From positions 372,001-436,000 of the forward strand of contig JAUXZS010000028.1 in NCBI GenBank assembly GCA_030692515.1: a stretch of 64,000 nt of DNA, in the 5' to 3' direction. This document shows positions 1 through 10,900 of this stretch, in pieces (the stretch's first letter is position 1; the number at the start of each line of letters is the position of its first letter). Under the pieces are notes generated by a model. That model ran no database searches. It was not told the origin of the DNA and saw only the letters and a program-made list of their open reading frames with translations. This DNA is from Bacteroidota bacterium (GTDB taxonomy: Bacteria; Bacteroidota; Bacteroidia; B-17B0; Aurantibacillaceae). The translations under genes and the position numbers were made by a program.

Positions 1-131
1 TTGTGGAAGCCATCGCTTTGCGACTGTTAGGTTTAAGTGTGCAAGAAATTATTATTGAATCAGATGAACACATAAAACTCCTGACGCTTGAACTGGAATT
101 AGAATTATTGAATTTAAAACACGCTGCTTAA
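1..131 (+). CDS. 3' end of a small hypothetical gene (cut by window edge)
   Basis: An open frame enters from the left edge and ends with TAA at 129-131. About 42 residues are visible; they are rich in Leu, Glu and Ile and end in KHAA. The stop overlaps the ATG of the downstream adenine methylase (TAATG), so the two are probably translationally coupled in one mobile-element operon. No family is recognised. The start lies outside the window. Confidence 0.55.
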   Translation, partial: VEAIALRLLGLSVQEIIIESDEHIKLLTLELELELLNLKHAA

Positions 132-997
132 TGAAGACACCAATTACATATTACGGAGGCAAACAAAACATGGTTAAACACTTACTGGAGTTAATACCGG
201 CTCACCGCATTTACTGTGAACCATTCTTTGGAGGTGGTGCATTATTCTTTGCCAAACCTAAATCAGAAGTCGAAGTCATCAATGATAAGAACGGAGAAGT
301 AATTAATTTTTTTAAAGTGATTAAAACCAAATTCCCTGAACTGCAAAAAGAAATTCAGGCCACTCTGCACAGCCGTGAGCTTTATAAAAAAGCGATGGTA
401 GTCTATGCGCATCCTGATTTATTTTCGGATGTAAAACGTGCATGGGCTTTGTGGACACTGACTAATCAGGGCTTTGCAGGATTGATTGGTTCATGGGGAT
501 TCGGGCAAACAAACTCTAAAGAAAAATCACTCGCCAACAAAAGAGAAGATTTTACAAGTGCTTATGCGCAGCGTTTGAAAATGGCACAGATTGAAAACAA
601 CGATGCCATTAAAGTGATTGACCGCTGTGATACGAAGGATGCATTCATTTATGCTGACCCGCCTTATATCGGTTCGGATATGGGGCATTACAAAGGCTAT
701 TCAGAGGCGGATTACAAAGAATTACTAGATAGACTTGTCAAAGTAAAAGGTAAGTTTTTACTGAGCTCATATCCTTCACCTATTCTCAGCCAGTACATCA
801 AAAAGTATAAATGGAAAACAAAGAAGGTTGAGAAGTCCGTAGCTGTTACCAAGCATACGGATAAAAAGAAAACAGAGATGCTTGTTTTTAATTACGACCC
901 GGAAAAGATGAAGCCAATAAAAACAGATCCGAAACTAAAAAACATCTCAGTCAAAGAAATTGAATCAAAACTTAAACGCTTAAAATTCGCAGCATAA
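131..997 (+). CDS. D12-class N6-adenine DNA methyltransferase (Dam/DpnM-like)
   Basis: This 288-aa protein is a DNA adenine methylase that transfers a methyl group from S-adenosylmethionine to N6 of adenine. The N-terminal YYGGK segment and the FGGG SAM-binding loop (about residues 33-36) are followed by the catalytic DPPY motif at 176-179. That order and spacing, and the length, fit the D12 (Dam) class. No restriction endonuclease is beside it, so it is either an orphan methylase, as in many phages and integrative elements, or part of a system that continues to the left. It overlaps its upstream neighbour and the downstream ATPase by one base (TAATG on both sides), which suggests one operon. 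The target sequence cannot be told from the protein alone. Confidence 0.9.
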   Translation: MKTPITYYGGKQNMVKHLLELIPAHRIYCEPFFGGGALFFAKPKSEVEVINDKNGEVINFFKVIKTKFPELQKEIQATLHSRELYKKAMVVYAHPDLFSDVKRAWALWTLTNQGFAGLIGSWGFGQTNSKEKSLANKREDFTSAYAQRLKMAQIENNDAIKVIDRCDTKDAFIYADPPYIGSDMGHYKGYSEADYKELLDRLVKVKGKFLLSSYPSPILSQYIKKYKWKTKKVEKSVAVTKHTDKKKTEMLVFNYDPEKMKPIKTDPKLKNISVKEIESKLKRLKFAA

Positions 998-2796
998 TGA
1001 AAGCAAAGAAAATAACAACCAATAATTATTTTGAAACCATTGAAGAGATTGGTTTTGAAAATCTGCCACTTGTATTAAAGCAATCGCACATGGTGATAAT
1101 GACCAAGACCGACAATGGTAGGGACTGGAGCAAATATCAAAGTGATGCTGATTTAAAGCGAATGATAAATCTTGCTTTCAGAAAACTGGAAGAATTTTCA
1201 GGCTCGAATAAAAACAACGATGCGAAAGGATTGGACGGAACACCTGAAAAAAAGAAAAGAGAAAATCCTTATGGTGCAATTTCAACTGAGGTAAGATTCA
1301 TCAATCGTTTTTTAGAATTTCATGATAAAATCCTGTACAAAAAAACATTCGAAATTTTTATTGATGAATTGCAGAAAGCGATACAGGAAAAGAAGATTAC
1401 TAAAAAATCTACTGTTGCAAAGGATATTGTTGCCATTCAACAGGCAGTTCTTAATGCGTTTAATACGATGAAAAATGCTAAACATTTTGTTTTGAAACCC
1501 ACCACAATCAAACATCTGAAAAGCATTATTGAAAAGTATGAGAATGCTTATGATGACATCGATGATGACTACGTTAAAACAAAAAAGAAAAAAATGGATT
1601 TAAGCGGAATTGAAACAGCACAACAAGTCAACATTATGCCAAGCACCGATTTTACAAATCTTCATTTTGACTCGATTGGTTTCTCAGGAAAATGGCTTGA
1701 TTTTATAGGCGATCCTGCGCCCGGCTTCACAGCAATGGTGTTTGGTATGCCTAAGATGGGAAAAAGCTATTTGTGCGTAGATTTTGCGGGTTATTTGGCA
1801 AGGAATCACGGCAGGGTGCTATACGTTGCCAAAGAAGAAAAACTGGATGCCACGCTTCAGCAAAAATTGAAAGATAAAAATGTAGCGCACGAAAATTTAT
1901 TTGTTGCCGATGCTTTACCAAAGGATTTATCTGCTTATGAATTTATCTTCCTGGACTCGGTAAACAAACTCGGATTAACTCCGAAGGATTTGGAGAGGTT
2001 GAAAACCGACAACAAAGGTAAATCATTCATTTATGTTTTTCAGGCCACTAAAGGCGGTAAATTCAAAGGGAACAATGAATTTCAGCACGATGTGGACGTG
2101 GTAATTGAAGTGCCGGAACAAGGCAAAGCTGTGCAGTTCGGAAGATTCAATCAGGGGGGAGAAATTGATATTTTTGAAAACAACGAAACTCCAAAGGAAA
2201 GTTTGGAAGGTGTTTCTAAAAAAAAGAAATATCCTTCATGGACTGAACCAAAACATTTAAATGAAGCCGACCATTATACACTAAAACATATTTATGATTT
2301 ATACAAGGCAGGAAAATTAAAAGAAGCATACGATTATGCTTTGTATAGTGCAGACACAATCATTCGTGAAGAGATTCCGGGAGAACTTTGGAAAGAGATG
2401 GGCGGGCAATTAACTAAAACAGGTGAGGAACGATTGAAAAAGAACCGAAAATTATTATCGGTTTCCAAAGATAAATCGATCACGCTAAAAACAGAACTTG
2501 GATTATCTCTTGAAGAACTGGCAATGGAATTTGTAAAGGAAGGTGATCCTAAAGAAGAGATAATAAATATCATTGACAACAAAACCAAACTGGTTGAAAA
2601 GGAAGTTACCAAAATGGCTGAAGCAGCAATTGAAGAGGAAGGATTAACTATAAACGTAAAATCTGTAAAGTTCAGTCAGATGGATTCGAATAAAATAGCA
2701 ACCGGAGCCGTTTATTTTGAAGTGGTTTTGGAAGGCAATAAAAATGAATTGAAAAAGATTGCAGGAGAAGATAAGTTGTTTTATTGTGAGTGGTAA
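997..2796 (+). CDS. RecA-like P-loop ATPase of a phage or integrative element
   Basis: The 599-aa protein has a central nucleotide-binding core. The Walker A motif GMPKMGKS lies at residues 250-257, and a Walker B-like strand, FIFLD, ends at D320. The layout resembles RadA/DnaB-type RecA-fold ATPases: a glycine-rich loop followed by VLYVAKEE. The first 200 residues are Lys-rich and helical and show no recognised domain. The C-terminal 60 residues form a separate small alpha/beta region. Its start shares a base with the methylase stop. A role in DNA replication or processing of a mobile element is inferred from the fold and context. The substrate is unknown. Confidence 0.65.
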   Translation: MKAKKITTNNYFETIEEIGFENLPLVLKQSHMVIMTKTDNGRDWSKYQSDADLKRMINLAFRKLEEFSGSNKNNDAKGLDGTPEKKKRENPYGAISTEVRFINRFLEFHDKILYKKTFEIFIDELQKAIQEKKITKKSTVAKDIVAIQQAVLNAFNTMKNAKHFVLKPTTIKHLKSIIEKYENAYDDIDDDYVKTKKKKMDLSGIETAQQVNIMPSTDFTNLHFDSIGFSGKWLDFIGDPAPGFTAMVFGMPKMGKSYLCVDFAGYLARNHGRVLYVAKEEKLDATLQQKLKDKNVAHENLFVADALPKDLSAYEFIFLDSVNKLGLTPKDLERLKTDNKGKSFIYVFQATKGGKFKGNNEFQHDVDVVIEVPEQGKAVQFGRFNQGGEIDIFENNETPKESLEGVSKKKKYPSWTEPKHLNEADHYTLKHIYDLYKAGKLKEAYDYALYSADTIIREEIPGELWKEMGGQLTKTGEERLKKNRKLLSVSKDKSITLKTELGLSLEELAMEFVKEGDPKEEIINIIDNKTKLVEKEVTKMAEAAIEEEGLTINVKSVKFSQMDSNKIATGAVYFEVVLEGNKNELKKIAGEDKLFYCEW

Positions 2797-2847
2797 AGTT
2801 ATGGTTTTCGTTCTTTGAAATATTGAATAGGCTAAAGTACCCTTTAT

Positions 2848-2877
2848 TTGGACTTTACAGGTGCTATTGTAGATTTG
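2848..2877 (+). promoter_or_regulatory. Bacteroidota-type promoter
   Basis: TTG at 2848-2850 is followed after exactly 19 bases by TAGATTTG at 2870-2877. This matches the Bacteroidota primary sigma factor consensus TTG-N19-TAnnTTTG. It sits 38 bp before the ATG of the 101-aa gene at 2916, and thus separates that gene from the methylase/ATPase operon. Confidence 0.7.
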
Positions 2878-2915
2878 ATTCCCTTTTTGTAAATTAGCTA
2901 AACAAATCCAAAACC

Positions 2916-3221
2916 ATGAAAACACACGTCTTAAAAATTAATGATTCAACAACCTTTAAAGAGTTGGGAATGTTTATCTTTGAAAACAAAGTAATAACAG
3001 GCGATGAAATCGTATTGGAAATTAATGTTTCCTACAGTTTTGATTTTATCTTCAGACGTGTTTTATTTTTAATTCTTCGTGAAGGGATTTCTAATAATTT
3101 AAAATATTCTCAATTAAAGCCACTTCCTGCAAGCAAATACGAGGACACACATTTTTTTGATGATGCTACATTATCAAAGGCGTTGTCAGAGGAAGCAGAC
3201 GTAAATGTTATTTTCAAATAA
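2916..3221 (+). CDS. Hypothetical 101-aa protein
   Basis: A small acidic protein with its own good promoter. It begins with a beta-strand-like MKTHVLKINDS and has a predicted alpha/beta pattern. The middle segment (about residues 35-58) is rich in Phe, Ile and Leu but too charged at its ends for a clear membrane span. The general layout recalls small STAS-like proteins, but no diagnostic motif is visible and I do not assign it. It lies between the methylase operon and a very small basic ORF. Confidence 0.6.
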   Translation: MKTHVLKINDSTTFKELGMFIFENKVITGDEIVLEINVSYSFDFIFRRVLFLILREGISNNLKYSQLKPLPASKYEDTHFFDDATLSKALSEEADVNVIFK

Positions 3222-3245
3222 TTTAATTTCAAAAAACAAATAGCT

Positions 3246-3353
3246 ATGGCAAAATCAAATCCAAAACCTAAAAATGGCCCAAGCACAACTGGTAAGCCAT
3301 CAGGCGGTGGAAGAGGAAATAATCCTCCTACACCAAAACCAAAAGGAAAGTAA
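3246..3353 (+). CDS. Very small basic Pro/Gly/Lys-rich protein (35 aa)
   Basis: ATG at 3246 opens a 35-codon frame made almost only of Lys, Pro, Gly, Ser, Asn and Thr, with a GGGRGNNPP segment. It lies 24 bp after the 101-aa gene and is followed at once by a strong terminator, so it is probably the last gene of that transcript. Short proteins with this KPSGGGRGNNPP style seem familiar from Bacteroidota genomes, but their function is unknown. It is too short for usual gene callers. Confidence 0.5.
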   Translation: MAKSNPKPKNGPSTTGKPSGGGRGNNPPTPKPKGK

Positions 3354-3389
3354 AAAACAAGAGCCGGTAATCATCGGCTCTTGTTTTTT
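3354..3389 (+). terminator. Rho-independent terminator
   Basis: A 13-bp stem (AAAACAAGAGCCG pairing with CGGCTCTTGTTTT) with an 8-base loop is followed by further T residues. It begins right after the stop of the 35-aa ORF. The A-tract on the left side makes it potentially active in both directions. Confidence 0.85.
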
Positions 3390-3435
3390 GGTATTAGATG
3401 TTTTTTTAGATAAAATGTAACTTTGAGTAATTTAT

Positions 3436-4092
3436 ATGAGCTTCAGGAGAAAGATTTTTATTGGATTTTATCTTTTTATTTGGGTGTTATTCCTGATAGT
3501 TATTTATGCATATCAAACAGATAAGTATTACGAAATAACACAATTCATCGCCCCTTTTCTTTTCTTTTTTGTCCTGATAATTTCAGTAGTAGTAATACTT
3601 TCATTTGCCATTAGACTTAAATTGAAGGGCGAGAGAAAAGACAAGAAAGCTCTGATTATATCCGTATTCCCTTTTATTTTTTTATTGCCATTGGGATATA
3701 ATTATTTGCAGCTTGATAAATTGCAAGAAACCGAACAAACAGTTGAACTTTCATATATAGCATGGGCATGCGATTGCGCTGATTGGGTTATCCCTGAGCA
3801 TGCAAAAAAATATTACGACAACATTAATGATACACTTGCAAAATTATCAATGTATATCGAGCCTGAAAATGACAAACTCAAATTGCCTGATAGTTTTTAT
3901 GTTTCAGGAAACAAAATAAAATTCACCGGAAAATTTTATAAAGAGAAGAAATTTCCAAAACATTATTTTTCAGCAGAATTACCGGGAAGAGCAAAAGTTT
4001 TTCGTTATACCAAATACGAAATTGTTAAACCATTTTACGTTTGGACTGTTACACATCCTGATAGTGCATCAACAACGGTTGAACTAAAATAA
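3436..4092 (+). CDS. Hypothetical membrane protein with extracytoplasmic CDCAD domain
   Basis: The 218-aa protein starts with three likely transmembrane helices (about residues 7-25, 38-62 and 74-92), joined by a short basic loop KGERKDKK. They are followed by a soluble domain of about 120 residues that opens with WACDCADW. The close pair of cysteines suggests a metal site or a disulfide. A TAACTTTG -7 element lies at 3418-3425, just upstream, but its -33 partner is weak. No family is recognised and the function is unknown. It is convergent with the minus-strand genes that follow. Confidence 0.6.
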   Translation: MSFRRKIFIGFYLFIWVLFLIVIYAYQTDKYYEITQFIAPFLFFFVLIISVVVILSFAIRLKLKGERKDKKALIISVFPFIFLLPLGYNYLQLDKLQETEQTVELSYIAWACDCADWVIPEHAKKYYDNINDTLAKLSMYIEPENDKLKLPDSFYVSGNKIKFTGKFYKEKKFPKHYFSAELPGRAKVFRYTKYEIVKPFYVWTVTHPDSASTTVELK

Positions 4093-4097
4093 AAAAA

Positions 4098-4361
4098 TTA
4101 CTTATTGCTCAATAAATTAAGCCGATTAAATAAGCACATTGCAAATGCATTTTTATTTTCTTGTCCCTGCTGCTCTTTCAGGCAATGCGAAATGTTCTTT
4201 AAAATAACCTCCAATTGAATTTGATCCCTGAAATATGTTTGTGAAGCGATGATGTGAGCTTCGATTTCAAAATTCCCAGTCACTAAATTTGAAAGTGCAT
4301 TTATTTGGTTCTGTGTGCTTTCATTCCAAAGAAGGGAGGTGTATCCCGATTGAATAGACAT
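4098..4361 (-). CDS. Hypothetical 87-aa ORF, possibly a truncated remnant
   Basis: The annotated ATG gives 87 aa with protein-like composition. The reading frame, however, stays open upstream of that ATG for about 95 bases and runs back over the stop of the neighbouring lipoprotein gene. That stretch also reads like a normal protein (for example LNEFLIDLYYAKLKW) but offers no standard start codon. This pattern fits the 3' part of a gene that lost its beginning, or a small gene starting at 4361. It lies at the 3' end of the RHS operon, where displaced fragments are common. No family is recognised. Confidence 0.4.
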   Translation of the reverse strand: MSIQSGYTSLLWNESTQNQINALSNLVTGNFEIEAHIIASQTYFRDQIQLEVILKNISHCLKEQQGQENKNAFAMCLFNRLNLLSNK

Positions 4362-4438
4362 CCATTTCAGCTTGGCATAGTATAAATCTATTAAAAATTC
4401 ATTTAAACCATTAGCATTATTAACAAAATGCTTCAGAA

Positions 4439-4924
4439 TTATTTTTTGCGAATTAGTACAAATTTCCCAATAATTACCTTCTCATAATTATTGGAAAGTT
4501 CGTCACCCTTTTGAACTTTGTACTCAATGGTGTCAGGTGGAAGCATTTTAAAATCACTAATCAAAGAAGTTGCACTACTTGTTCTCATATTTCTTTCATA
4601 ATCGACTCCTATTGACCACCCAAAACCTAAGTCCTCAAGATGCTTTTCTGGCTCTGTATTAATACAGAGTTGATATCCCTCCCAAATAACCGAACTATTA
4701 TTTTTAGAGTATTTCCATCGTTTTTCTATCCAAGCTTCTTTTATGGTTAAAATTATAGAATCATTGATATGATAGGGGTTTTCAGGAGCCATATATTCAC
4801 ATATAAAAACACCTCTATCCTTAGAGTCACTAATGTTTTCTGAAACCCCATTATGCCCTTGTTGTGGATTACAAGAAATGAAACTTAAACAAAAGACAAT
4901 AAATAGATTAATTTTTATTTTCAT
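4439..4924 (-). CDS. Lipoprotein, candidate immunity protein for the RHS C-terminal toxin
   Basis: The 161-aa protein has a typical lipoprotein signal: MKIKINLFIVFCLSF followed by the lipobox ISC. The mature part is about 140 residues, largely beta-strand in pattern, with no recognised domain. It starts only 15 bp after the stop of the giant RHS gene and is co-directional, the usual position of an immunity gene in a polymorphic toxin locus. Anchoring in the envelope would suit protection from a toxin acting outside the cytoplasm, such as a papain-fold enzyme cutting envelope substrates. Lipoprotein status is seen in the sequence; the immunity role is inferred from position only. Confidence 0.65.
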   Translation of the reverse strand: MKIKINLFIVFCLSFISCNPQQGHNGVSENISDSKDRGVFICEYMAPENPYHINDSIILTIKEAWIEKRWKYSKNNSSVIWEGYQLCINTEPEKHLEDLGFGWSIGVDYERNMRTSSATSLISDFKMLPPDTIEYKVQKGDELSNNYEKVIIGKFVLIRKK

Positions 4925-4939
4925 ACCTTATTTACAAAG

Positions 4940-7900
4940 TTAATACTTCGGCCCACTATCTTGCAATTTATTTTCCTTTGCTTGCTTAGCCGCCTGCTTG
5001 GCCGATTCTTTCTTTGTGTAATCGGCTTTCTTTTGAGTGGCTACCTTAGCATCAGGTGTAATAGATTTAGTTGCGTCAACACCAGTGTTGTTATTTTTAA
5101 TTTCCTCGTATCTTTCATTCGGTATTCGGCTTTTTGCTTTTATAGTTCCGGAACCGAAATCAGGATCGTTAACTGTTGTTACTTCTTTATACCCTTCGTC
5201 AAGCCCACCCGCTTTCAAAGCATCCGAACAAACATCTATACAACTACTATTAAGAACATCATAATCTGAACCAACAGATTTTGCAGCCGCTCTTTTCATT
5301 TTTTCATCTGTGGCCTTATCAGTAGTTATTCTAAATGCAGAAGTATATTCAATATCTCCTTGCTCAGTGAAGTTTTCAGTGTTGCCAAACTCCTTTAAAG
5401 TTTCAAAAGGTACATTTATTTGCGGATTTTTATCAGAACGTCCCGATGAACCACCAGAACTTAAAGTGCCGTTTTTCGAATATAACTTCCACCCATCCTT
5501 ATCATTACCAATCAAAACAGCAGCATGCCCATAACCACCAGCTCCTTTAGGGGCACTTAATATAATTATATCTCTACCATCGTCATCTTTAATTCTAATA
5601 GGTGAATTATCACAAAAATGATACGGGGTCAAATCTGCATATTTTATTGCCAACGGATCTATACTCCACCAACGTCCAAGTCGTGGATCGTATTGTCGCG
5701 CTCCATAATCATAACTGTTTCCAGAGCCTACGATCTCGTCATCTTTCTCCTTGCCATTCATCCCGTATCTATACTTGGTGCCCCCTGAAGCGTAGGTTCT
5801 GCCCGGCATTGCCTGCCCAAAAGCGTAATAATCAGTTACCGTTCGTATATCCGCCACATAAAAATCTACTGTGCCATTTGGTGCTGTGGCCTGGTTATAA
5901 TACCCGGCGCCAGCTGCTACGGATGCATATAAAGTGCCATCAAAAGTGTAATTACCATTACCGTAGCCTACATAGGTGTAAGTGCCATCTATTGCTTTTT
6001 TACGGTCGCTTATGGTTGTTATTATATTACCCAAATGGTTGGTTAATTCATAATCTTTTTTGCCATAAACTACATCAAATAAATTACCTGTAACCAATGG
6101 TGTTGTGTAAGGGTTGGTGGTTAATATATTAATATCTGCATTTATTGCCCCCAAACGGCTTGCGCCATAAATAAACTGCTGTTTACATAAATGGGTTTGG
6201 TTATAGATAAAAATAGTTGGTCCGCCACTTATTGTGGTTATTTTTTCGTTAATGGCCATTACATTACCATCAACATCTAACACATAAAAAGTTTCTTTGT
6301 TATAATTCGGGTCAACTTCACCATCGCCAGTTTTGGTTGCAATGCGTTTATAAATTCTTCTGCCAAAGGCATCGTAACCATAATATACATCGGGCTTAAC
6401 GCTCCCTCCACTGCGTATTACACTTAATACTTTGTGCGCAGCTGTCCAGTTAATAGTTTGTATCTCTTCGCTCACATCGCTAGTTAAACTACCAAGCCCG
6501 TTATAAGTATAGTTGCCAGGTAACTGATCTTCAATATCATTTGGATAATTAGCTGCTGAGAAGGTTGGGTCTTCATCAATATGTTTCAACTGACTATTTT
6601 TTTGAATAGTACCAACAGATGTTACAATATTAGCAGCACTTTGGTAATTATAAGTGAGCTTATCCATTTTTTTAGTATTCCAAACAGTGCCATTAAAAGT
6701 GGCATCGCCCTGTCTTTCTAATGTTTTAATATTGCCAAGTTTATCATAATCAAACTTCATTTCATAAGTACCAACGTAATTAGAGCCTGTTGGCGTGTTC
6801 CAGCTATTATTAACAAGATCAATAGCTTCTTGGTGTTCGGCGCCAGTTGAAGCATTTATGCATAAACTACTGTAAGCTTTCATTTGTTTAATACGGTGTA
6901 ATTGGTCGTATTTAAAGCCTGCTATTTGTGGCTTTACTAAACCATTATCTTTTCCAGTAGGTGTTATGTTGTAAATAGAGGTAACCATGCTAGATATATT
7001 ACCATTGTATAAGTCGGGCGCATCGGCACTTAATTTAAACCCGGCAGATGATGTTGGGTTTAAGTTAGTCATGTCGGCTAAAAAATTGGCCGCGGCTGTT
7101 TTAATTGGGTTATAATCACCATTAAAATAATTTAAATTATAACCTGCGGCATCTTTTGCAAAGGTGCCATGTATGCCGGTTTGAGAACTAACAAAGGTGT
7201 TTGTTAGGTCGCCATCTTTACCCATATCAGTTCCTGAGGTTAATATATTACTGTTAACCCCTTTTACCCAACCTTGTATTGTAAAGGCATAATCGGTTGC
7301 CTGCACTTGTTTTTCGCCAATTTCGGTACGGGCCATAGGGCCATGTTGGTAATAAAAATATTTTGCATCTTTTTGGTAAACCAAACCGTTTTGCGAAGTA
7401 TAAACATCGTGCAAACGGTTGTCGGTATCGTAATAATAGGTATGGTATAACTGGTCTACTTTATTACGATTATAAATTACTTTGTTTACGTTGCCACTTA
7501 TTAAATCATATTCATATTCAATAGTTTTTCTGTAACCATTAGTCATTTCTTGCACAAGGTAATTTACATTACCGTGATCATCGTAACTATAAAAAGTTCC
7601 TTGGTCGTAAGTGTTATCATTGTTATCATCTACTAATTCATATGTATTAGCACTAACTCTGTTGCGAAGTCTTTTTTGCCCAGTCGGAAAAAATAAATTG
7701 GTAGCAGCATTTAACGATACTTCGTAATAACTACGAGTAACCTCAGTTTTTGTTAAACCAACTAAATAATTTTGCCATAACAATGGGTTTAAAGTTATTG
7801 CAGGTGTTAACGCAGTGGAAATATTACCCAAAACACCAATTTCTGTTATTCGCCCAATATTATCGTAAAGTGTATAGCTGTATTTATTATTAATTGCCTG

Positions 7901-10900
7901 CTGTGCATTACGCGATGCCACTAACCTACCAATATGGTCGTAAAAATAAACAGTTTCGCCACCATCTGGTGTTATTTGTTTTAAAGGAGCATCAAAAGTA
8001 GAATATTTATAGTGACTAATATAACTATTAATACCGGTAGTTTGGTTTAAACTATGAGCAGGATAAACGGCACTTCCGGTTCCGTTAGTAACAAAATTAA
8101 CTGCATTAGTTAAAGGTGTTCCTGTAAGTGGTGTTACACTTGCTGGTGGTACTGTATGAACCAGGTTATTATTTCGGTCGTAGTAATACAATGTGTATTG
8201 ATACTCGTTTAATAAAAATCCGCGTTCAAACACTTCGGTAACATTGCTGTAACAATAGTTTTTATATTGATTTAAAAACTCAGTAGTTATACCATTTATA
8301 TACGTATTATAATTTGTTTGCGCCTGATTTAAAGCATTGTTAATTAAAATACTCGTACAACTATTTGTAGGTGTTAAACTTGCTAAAGAGTTGCTACATA
8401 ATTTTGGCTCGCAACTTGTGGCAGAATTAAGAGTAGAAAAACAGGTGTTAGTAGCAATTACAGTATTTGAAATAGTAGTGTTTGTAGTAGTGTCATAATA
8501 AGTAATTTGAAGATAAAAACTATTATTAGGTAAACCACTAAGTGCTGTAAAAGCCAAACTTTGAGCCGATTGAAAATTAGTCGCTGTTAAAGGTGATGGA
8601 ATTGGTATTGTAAAAACACAATTATAATTTGTCTCAACAATATGAATTTCTAATTCGGTTGACACAAGTGTATTTGTTACAATTACATTAGCATTAGCCG
8701 AAGGCAAATTAGTTAATGTATACAAACTCGAATTAAAAAAAGAAGACGCATTAGCTTGAGTAATAACATGTGGATTAGTTGAAGGCGCTAAATTTAAAAA
8801 GCCTAAACTGCTTAATAAATTAAACATATTGCCCATAGCAAAAGTTTGTGGTGTAGTTAAACTAACCACTCCATTACCACAACCATAAGTTCCTAATAAA
8901 CCCGAGTTTGGTGGAGGTGGAATATAATTACTTTCGCAATCCTGAATAAAATCTAACCATTCTTGTAAAGTATTATTTGAGTTGTATTGCGAATTTAAAA
9001 AATTCTCTAATGCAGTTTGATTTATTAATGCTGTGTTTGAAGTACCAAATGCCGTTACAAGATCAGTTGTAAGATTAGCAATGTCATAACAAGTTTTACA
9101 ATTCTTACAACCTAAACTCGGTGGCACCGGAAACATTGTCATATTTGCACTTGGCACTGATGTCACATTATTAAAATTGTATGTATTAGTATTAGAATCG
9201 TAAGCTTGTGAGCAGATACAAGTATATGAACTTAAATAAGGTAATGTTATACCCAATTGCGTTTGGAAATAAGCGGATTCTGAAATTACGCAAGGATTAA
9301 TTGCTGTTGACGCGACTGCACTAACGTAATTATTATGGGTAGTTAAAATTTTATCACAACTACAAGCGTCAAGCGTAGGTGTGCCAACGGGCATATTACC
9401 GCCAGGGGTTGATGCATTACCTCCTAAATTATAACCTTTAGGTTTTGGAAACGTAATTAAGTATGCATTACATGTTGGAGAAGAAGAATACCCATAGGCA
9501 TTTAAAACGTCTTGAAATGAATTAACAACAGTATAAGGTGCTATACTAATTGCAATACCGCTAGTGGTTGTTGATGCACCAAAAGGGTCTTGAGAATCAC
9601 AACCACTTGCACAAACATTAACTAAATCATTTTGCATGGTGGTCCATTGAGTTTGGGTTATGCTGCATGGGCCTAAATCGTTAATCCAATTATTTACATA
9701 AGACTGACAAAATGATAAACAAGTAGCTTGTATTGAATTTGTGACATTAGCTACAATAACATTATTTGCATTTGAGCTAGGGCTAGGTAAATTCGCAATA
9801 ATAGGATAACTACTCATTGTAGGGTCTTCAAAAACAGGAACATAATTTGGCAAAGCATTTATTTGTGATGTTGAAAGACAACCACCATTTGCAGAACTCC
9901 AAGAACCAACAAATGTTGATCTTAAACTATAAATTAAATTATTAACTAAGTTTAAATAAAACATTTTATAAGTATTCCATTGAAAATCTATATCGCAATT
10001 TGCGCTTCCTAAAGCAGGCATAGATCCAGAAATACTGATGCTATTAGAAGCAGCTACTGCAAATTGAAATAAATTTCCTGTAGCAGATGAACTTGGACCA
10101 TTGTATGTTGTTGATGTAAATGAGTTCGTAAATGCAGTTAATGCGGCAGTAATTTGGGCTGTAGAAAAATTACTACTTCCTGTAAAATTTACTAATGGAA
10201 TATATTGCGCAGTACCTGCTGTGCAACCGCTAGGACAATTACTCGTAATAACTGGAGCGCTTACAAGTGACGAAGCAGAAGAAAAGGGCAGCAATAATCC
10301 TTGTTGGCAAGCTTCATTATAAGTATTTGCATTAAATAAAGCATTTGAATAAGTGGTAATTGAACTAATTAAGCCATCACAATAAAATTGCAACTTACAA
10401 TATTCGGGATGCCATTTTACCCATGCATCAGAAAAATTAGAATTATGAAGTGCTATATAATTTTGTATGCTTAAAGCGTTTGGTGCAACCGGTAGGTTTG
10501 TAACAGGATCATTAATTACATAAGAACCGTAACCAGGAGTTGTTGGAATAGCGCTAAAACTAAAGCTACCAGAACTTGGCGGAGGTTGGATATTTAATAT
10601 AGAGGTTAAACTATTGGCTGGGTTAAAAATCGAATAAATATTTGTAGTTGTATAGGTGGGCACTGTAGCCGGAGGAACAGGTGCTGCAAGGTTATACTTT
10701 GCAAAATAACCGCCTGGTTTAAAATGCATGCGCATTAATTTTTCTCTAGACGAACAAACGTCTTTCATATCGCATTTTAATTCGCATTTTTCTATTAAAA
10801 TATTAATTTGAGCTTGACTTAATGGAGGGTTTAAAGTGGCGGCGGCATTAACTACAGAGGTACTGCAACTTGCACAATCAAAATTATTACAACTAGATAA

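Noticed and set aside
5602-6093. Plus-strand open frame of 163 codons opposite the RHS core
   Set aside because: It is antisense to the conserved RHS core, has a Cys/His/Leu composition typical of a shadow frame, and has no promoter.
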